Shown here: positions 4,913-8,168 of the stretch, piece after piece
How the letters are laid out: each line of letters starts with the position of its first letter
Position numbering within the stretch: position 1 is the stretch's first letter
Assembly (NCBI GenBank): GCA_028282595.1
Contig: JANQHQ010000033.1
Location: 1-8,168, forward strand
Direction: 5' to 3'
DNA length: 8,168 nucleotides
From: Chlorobium sp.
GTDB lineage: Bacteria; Bacteroidota; Chlorobiia; Chlorobiales; Chlorobiaceae
Translations under genes and position numbers: made by a program
The notes under the pieces: model-generated
What the model saw: the letters and a program-made list of their open reading frames with translations, nothing else
Databases searched by the model: none
Told to the model about the DNA's origin: nothing

Positions 4913-7185
4913 CCCCGGTATCTGCCCTTCAGATACTCCCTGCCGATAACGGCCTGGCCGAGGGAGACTCCGCCGTCGTTGCAGGGTACCAGTGCATGCG
5001 TGAGCACCGCAAAGCCTCCCCGTTCGAGTTTTTCAGTAAGGCCCTCGAAAATCAGCGGGTTCTGGAACACGCCTCCGCTCAGGGCGACGCTCCTGATACC
5101 GGAAGCGTCCGCCGCCCTGATGACAATATCATAAAACAATTCAACAATCGTTACATGAAATCGCCGGCTGATCTCCGGGCTCTCGGTTCCGGAAACGCGG
5201 GCGGCGACGACCTCGCGGACAAGGGGTCCGGTGTGCACTTGCAGTCCGGCGCCGGTGCTGCCCGGTCCGATGTCCCAGGAGAACGGTTCACCCTCCAGAC
5301 GTCCCGCCGCGTGCATGAGTTCGACGGCAGCCTGCCCTTCGTAACTGCTGTCGCAGCATACGCCGCTGATCGCTGCGACAGCGTCGAAGAGCCTGCCGCA
5401 ACTGCTCGCGAGAGGAGAACGAATGCCTTTGTCGAGGATTTCGGCGACGCCCGCGATCTCCCGGCCGCACAGCACATCGAGCTCGGGAATCTTTCCGAAC
5501 GCATGATGCAGGTACCCGCAGGCGACCTTCCAGGGATGCTCGACCGCGGCGTCTCCTCCGGGCAGAGGCACCGGTTCGAGCGACGCGAACCGTTCGGCGC
5601 CGGAAGCGTCCCCGATCAGTATTTCGCCGCCCCAGACCGTACCGTCGGTGCCGTAGCCGGTACCGTCGAGCACAACCCCTATGGCCGGTTCCTCGAAGCG
5701 GTTTTCGGCAAGACAGGCCGCAAGATGGGCGTGGTGGTGCTGCACGCGCAGCACGGGCAGTTCGCTCTGGTCAACCGCCCACTGCGTCGAAAGGTAGGAG
5801 GGATGCATGTCACAGACGAGCAGTTCGGGAGAGGCCTGAAAGATCCCTCGCAGATGCTCGCCGACCATCAGGAAGTGCTCGTAAGCCTCGAAGTTCTTCA
5901 GGTCTCCGATATGCTGGCTGAGAATCGCGTTGCGCTCCTTGAGCAGACAGAGCGTGTTCTTTATTTCCGCCCCGACGGCCAGAACCTGCGGCCCCGGGGA
6001 GGACAGCGTGACCGGAGCGGGCACGTATCCCCTGCTGCGACGCAATTGGCGGAGTTTCCCGTGCAGATGAACGGTCACGGAGTCGTCGCAGCGCAGATAG
6101 ACGGGGCGGTCGTGCAGCAGGTAGCCGTCGGCGATGCCTTTAAGGCGGCTCAGGGCTTCCCTGTTTTCGAACGCTATGGGCTCGTCGGTAACGTTGGCGC
6201 TCGTCATCACGAGAGCTTCCGGTCCCCGCTCCATCATGAGCACGTGCAGCGGCGTGTAGGGGAGCATGAGTCCCAGCCGGTCGTTTCCGGGCGCAACGAG
6301 AGAGGAAAGTTTTCCGGAACCGTTCCTGCGGAGCAGGACCACCGGAGCCTCCGGCGAAAGAAGCGCCGCGCGCTCACCTTCGTCCACAACGCAGAACCGT
6401 TCGGCCGTTTCGATGTCTTTTACCATGACGGCAAAGGGTTTTTCCTCCCGGCCCTTCCTTCTCCGCAACCGCTCGAGCGCTTTGTCGTCAGCGGCATCGG
6501 CCGCAAGATGAAATCCCCCGATCCCCTTGACCGCCACGATGCGCCCGTCGCGGAGCATGTCGAAGGCGTGGCCGACAGGGTCGTCGCACGGGACGGCGCG
6601 TCCATCACCGTCCTGTATGGAGAGTTGCGGCCCGCAGGCGGGACAGGCATTGGGCTGGGCGTGGAACCTCCGGTTCATCGGATCGTGGTACTCCCTCGCG
6701 CATTCGGGACACATGTCGAAACCTTTCATCGACGTGAAGGGTCTGTCGTAGGGAATCCGTTCGACGATCGTGTAACGGGGGCCGCAGTTCGTGCAGTTGA
6801 TGAACGCATAGCCGAACCTGCGGTCGCGGGGATCGAGCAGCTCCCGGCGGCAGTCGCCGCAGAGAGCGATATCGGGCGAAACGAGCGTTTCGACAGCCCC
6901 GCCCCCGTCGGAGGAATCGATAACGAACTCCCGCTCATCCAGAGGATCGCGGTCGAGCACGTCGATGGAAAAAATCTTTGCCAAGGGAGGAGCCTTCTGT
7001 ACAAGGTCGAGCCTGAACCGTTCGAGCGCAGCGGGGTCGGGCGACTGCGCCTCGATGCAGACGCCCGAGGAGGTGTTGCGTATGCAACCCGTCAGACCGG
7101 CATGTTTCGCCAGGCGGTAGACAAAGGGCCGGAACCCGACCCCCTGAACGATGCCGTTGACAACGAGTTTTTTTCTCCGGAGCAC
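4894..7185 (-). CDS. hypF: HypF, carbamoyltransferase for hydrogenase cyanide synthesis
   Basis: A 763-residue multidomain enzyme that uses carbamoyl phosphate and ATP to make carbamoyl-AMP and transfers the carbamoyl group to the HypE C-terminal Cys. Domains in order: acylphosphatase (about 5-90) with VQGVGFRP and catalytic Arg19 and Asn37; two zinc fingers with Cys109/112/131/134 and Cys159/162/181/184; a YrdC-like carbamoyl-adenylate domain (about 200-385) with KGIGGFHL and SANVTDEP; and a Kae1-like transferase domain (about 400-750) with HHHAH (483-487), DGTGYG (507-512), SGGVFQN (703-709) and CNDGG (735-739). The frame is open to 7365, but I chose the GTG at 7185 because it follows the hypB stop by one base (TGACGTG) and puts the acylphosphatase core at the usual place. 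The C-terminal IIDNG and stop come from an AT repeat. Confidence 0.96.
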   Translation of the reverse strand: MLRRKKLVVNGIVQGVGFRPFVYRLAKHAGLTGCIRNTSSGVCIEAQSPDPAALERFRLDLVQKAPPLAKIFSIDVLDRDPLDEREFVIDSSDGGGAVETLVSPDIALCGDCRRELLDPRDRRFGYAFINCTNCGPRYTIVERIPYDRPFTSMKGFDMCPECAREYHDPMNRRFHAQPNACPACGPQLSIQDGDGRAVPCDDPVGHAFDMLRDGRIVAVKGIGGFHLAADAADDKALERLRRRKGREEKPFAVMVKDIETAERFCVVDEGERAALLSPEAPVVLLRRNGSGKLSSLVAPGNDRLGLMLPYTPLHVLMMERGPEALVMTSANVTDEPIAFENREALSRLKGIADGYLLHDRPVYLRCDDSVTVHLHGKLRQLRRSRGYVPAPVTLSSPGPQVLAVGAEIKNTLCLLKERNAILSQHIGDLKNFEAYEHFLMVGEHLRGIFQASPELLVCDMHPSYLSTQWAVDQSELPVLRVQHHHAHLAACLAENRFEEPAIGVVLDGTGYGTDGTVWGGEILIGDASGAERFASLEPVPLPGGDAAVEHPWKVACGYLHHAFGKIPELDVLCGREIAGVAEILDKGIRSPLASSCGRLFDAVAAISGVCCDSSYEGQAAVELMHAAGRLEGEPFSWDIGPGSTGAGLQVHTGPLVREVVAARVSGTESPEISRRFHVTIVELFYDIVIRAADASGIRSVALSGGVFQNPLIFEGLTEKLERGGFAVLTHALVPCNDGGVSLGQAVIGREYLKGRYRGIIDNG

Positions 7186-7186
7186 G

Positions 7187-7978
7187 TCAGGCGGAAGAGA
7201 GTTTCGATTGCAGCCACCCGATCCACGCGTCGAATCCGTCCCCGGTGATCGCCGAAAGCTCGAACCATTCGAGACGATGGTTGACCTTGAGGGCGTTCTC
7301 GCGGCATATGGCTGCATCGAACGGGACGTAGGGCAAGAGATCGGTCTTGTTGAGAATACAGACATCCGATTCGTGGAACATGGTCGGATATTTCAGCGGC
7401 TTGTCGTCACCTTCGGTCACGCTGATAACGACCACCTTCAAGGATTCCCCGAGATCGAAGAGGGCCGGACAGACAAGATTGCCGACATTTTCGATGCAGA
7501 GGAGGGAACGATCCCGTATATCCATCTCCTTCACGGCCCGGTTGATCATCTGCGCATCGAGATGGCAGCCGGTTCCCGTGTTGACCTGCAGGACGGGGAC
7601 ACCGAGGGCCTGGATCCGCTCCGCGTCGTTCGTCGTCTGCTGGTCGCCCTCGATGACGCTGACGGGAGAGAGTTGCTGTACCCTTGGAATGGTTTTCTCC
7701 AGGAGCGTGGTTTTTCCCGATCCGGGAGAGCTCAGAAAATTGAGCGCCAGAACGTTTTTCGCCTCGAAATAGCCACGGTTTCTTTCGGCCAGAAGATTGT
7801 TTTTGAGCAGTACATCCTGTTCTACAACCACCTGGCGGCTGTGCGCGTGCTCATGCCGATGACCGTGATCGTGATCATGGGCGTGCGCGCCCTCGTCGAC
7901 GTGAACGTGGTAGGAAGCATCCCCCGGCTTGTAGATAACCGCGCCGTTGCCCGAAGAACATCCACAGGAATCACACAT
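7187..7978 (-). CDS. hypB: HypB, nickel-binding GTPase for [NiFe]-hydrogenase maturation
   Basis: A 263-residue SIMIBI-class GTPase that delivers nickel to the hydrogenase large subunit, normally with HypA. It begins MCDSCGC; Cys2, Cys5 and Cys7 match the high-affinity nickel site of E. coli HypB. Residues 24-46 hold ten histidines in an HxH pattern (nickel storage type). The P-loop is SSPGSGKTT (83-91), followed by EGDQQTTNDAERI (110-122), GCHLDAQ (137-143), VGNLVCP (165-171) and NKTD. Cys138, His139 and Cys170 keep the 32-residue spacing of the E. coli G-domain metal site (C166, H167, C198). No hypA is in the window. No Shine-Dalgarno is seen; a TTCAACA repeat ends 9 nt before the ATG. It is the first gene of the minus-strand cluster and is coupled to hypF. 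Confidence 0.97.
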   Translation of the reverse strand: MCDSCGCSSGNGAVIYKPGDASYHVHVDEGAHAHDHDHGHRHEHAHSRQVVVEQDVLLKNNLLAERNRGYFEAKNVLALNFLSSPGSGKTTLLEKTIPRVQQLSPVSVIEGDQQTTNDAERIQALGVPVLQVNTGTGCHLDAQMINRAVKEMDIRDRSLLCIENVGNLVCPALFDLGESLKVVVISVTEGDDKPLKYPTMFHESDVCILNKTDLLPYVPFDAAICRENALKVNHRLEWFELSAITGDGFDAWIGWLQSKLSSA

Positions 7979-7987
7979 GGTAAGATC

Positions 7988-8002
7988 TGTTGAATTGTTG
8001 AA
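7988..8002 (-). promoter_or_regulatory. TTCAACA direct repeat 9 nt before hypB
   Basis: On the minus strand TTCAACAATTCAACA, two heptamers separated by one base, ends 9 nt before the hypB ATG. It has the same layout and distance as the repeat before hypE (2817-2831). A role in transcription or translation is possible but unproven, and it may be a dispersed heptamer repeat. Confidence 0.4.
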
Positions 8003-8044
8003 CCGTTATGCGTGGCGACGGGCGATGTACCGAACCCCCGCACG

Positions 8045-8168
8045 TGTCCCGTCCTGAAATAGTTGACAGTTTTTAAGCTGTACACACCACCTGTTACCGT
8101 AAAGAAATACATTCGATTCCGAAACCCGACCCCGACCTCCGAAAGATACCATCGGGGTTCGCCGTCGG
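8045..8168 (-). repeat. Right copy of 124-bp terminal inverted repeat
   Basis: The reverse complement matches 1-124 at 122 of 124 positions. The inner edge is TGTCCCGTCCTGAAATAG at 8045, 66 bp upstream of the hypB start. The outer edge is the window end, so its full extent and any linked IS cannot be seen. The region between it and hypB (7979-8044) has no gene. Confidence 0.9.

Noticed and set aside
4996..7248. A 750-codon open frame on the plus strand opposite hypF
   Set aside because: It is antisense to a fully motif-supported HypF and has no recognisable domain; long antisense frames are common opposite GC-rich genes.
7186..7365. N-terminal extension of HypF of about 60 residues
   Set aside because: It overlaps hypB in another frame, is low-complexity Ser/Arg-rich and lies before the normal acylphosphatase start.

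Overview
This 8.2-kb window looks like chromosomal DNA from a green sulfur bacterium (Chlorobiaceae) or a close relative. That is inferred from three things: GC-rich genes separated by AT-rich intergenic heptamer repeats (ATTGATAAT-, TTTTGAC-, TCACTAA- and TTCAACA-like), many small GC-rich hairpin repeats, and nitrogen/hydrogen metabolism genes of the type these diazotrophs carry. No marker gene settles the taxon.

Layout. Two gene groups point inward from the ends. On the left, plus strand: a thioredoxin-fold [2Fe-2S] ferredoxin (178-489), then a full-length ModE molybdate-responsive regulator (723-1532). On the right, minus strand: hypB (7187-7978), hypF (4894-7185), a broken four-helix-bundle gene (4228-4757), hypC (3935-4192), hypD (2847-3938) and hypE (1758-2807). 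The groups converge on 1533-1757, which is filled with hairpin repeats. hypB/hypF (1-nt gap) and hypC/hypD (4-nt overlap) are tightly coupled; hypD and hypE are 39 bp apart.

Function. HypF and HypE turn carbamoyl phosphate into a protein-bound cyanide on the C-terminal Cys of HypE. HypC and HypD assemble Fe(CN)2CO. HypB supplies nickel for [NiFe]-hydrogenase maturation. All diagnostic residues are present, so these genes look functional. hypA and the hydrogenase structural genes are not in the window. ModE senses molybdate, and the ferredoxin is of a type often seen near nif genes, so the left side may be the end of a nif/mod locus (inference).

Most notable non-coding structure. (1) Near-perfect 124-bp inverted repeats form both ends of the window (122/124 identical). 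A shortened third copy lies in the middle. Each copy sits just upstream of a gene (ferredoxin, hypB, four-helix-bundle gene) in the same orientation relative to that gene. (2) A 142-bp MITE with 15-bp perfect terminal inverted repeats and a 4-bp TGAA duplication splits the four-helix-bundle gene; removing it restores the reading frame exactly. (3) That gene begins and ends inside ATTGATAAT-type repeats and sits as an insert within the hyp operon. I see no new enzymatic system; the genes are known families and the novelty lies in the repeats and their placement.
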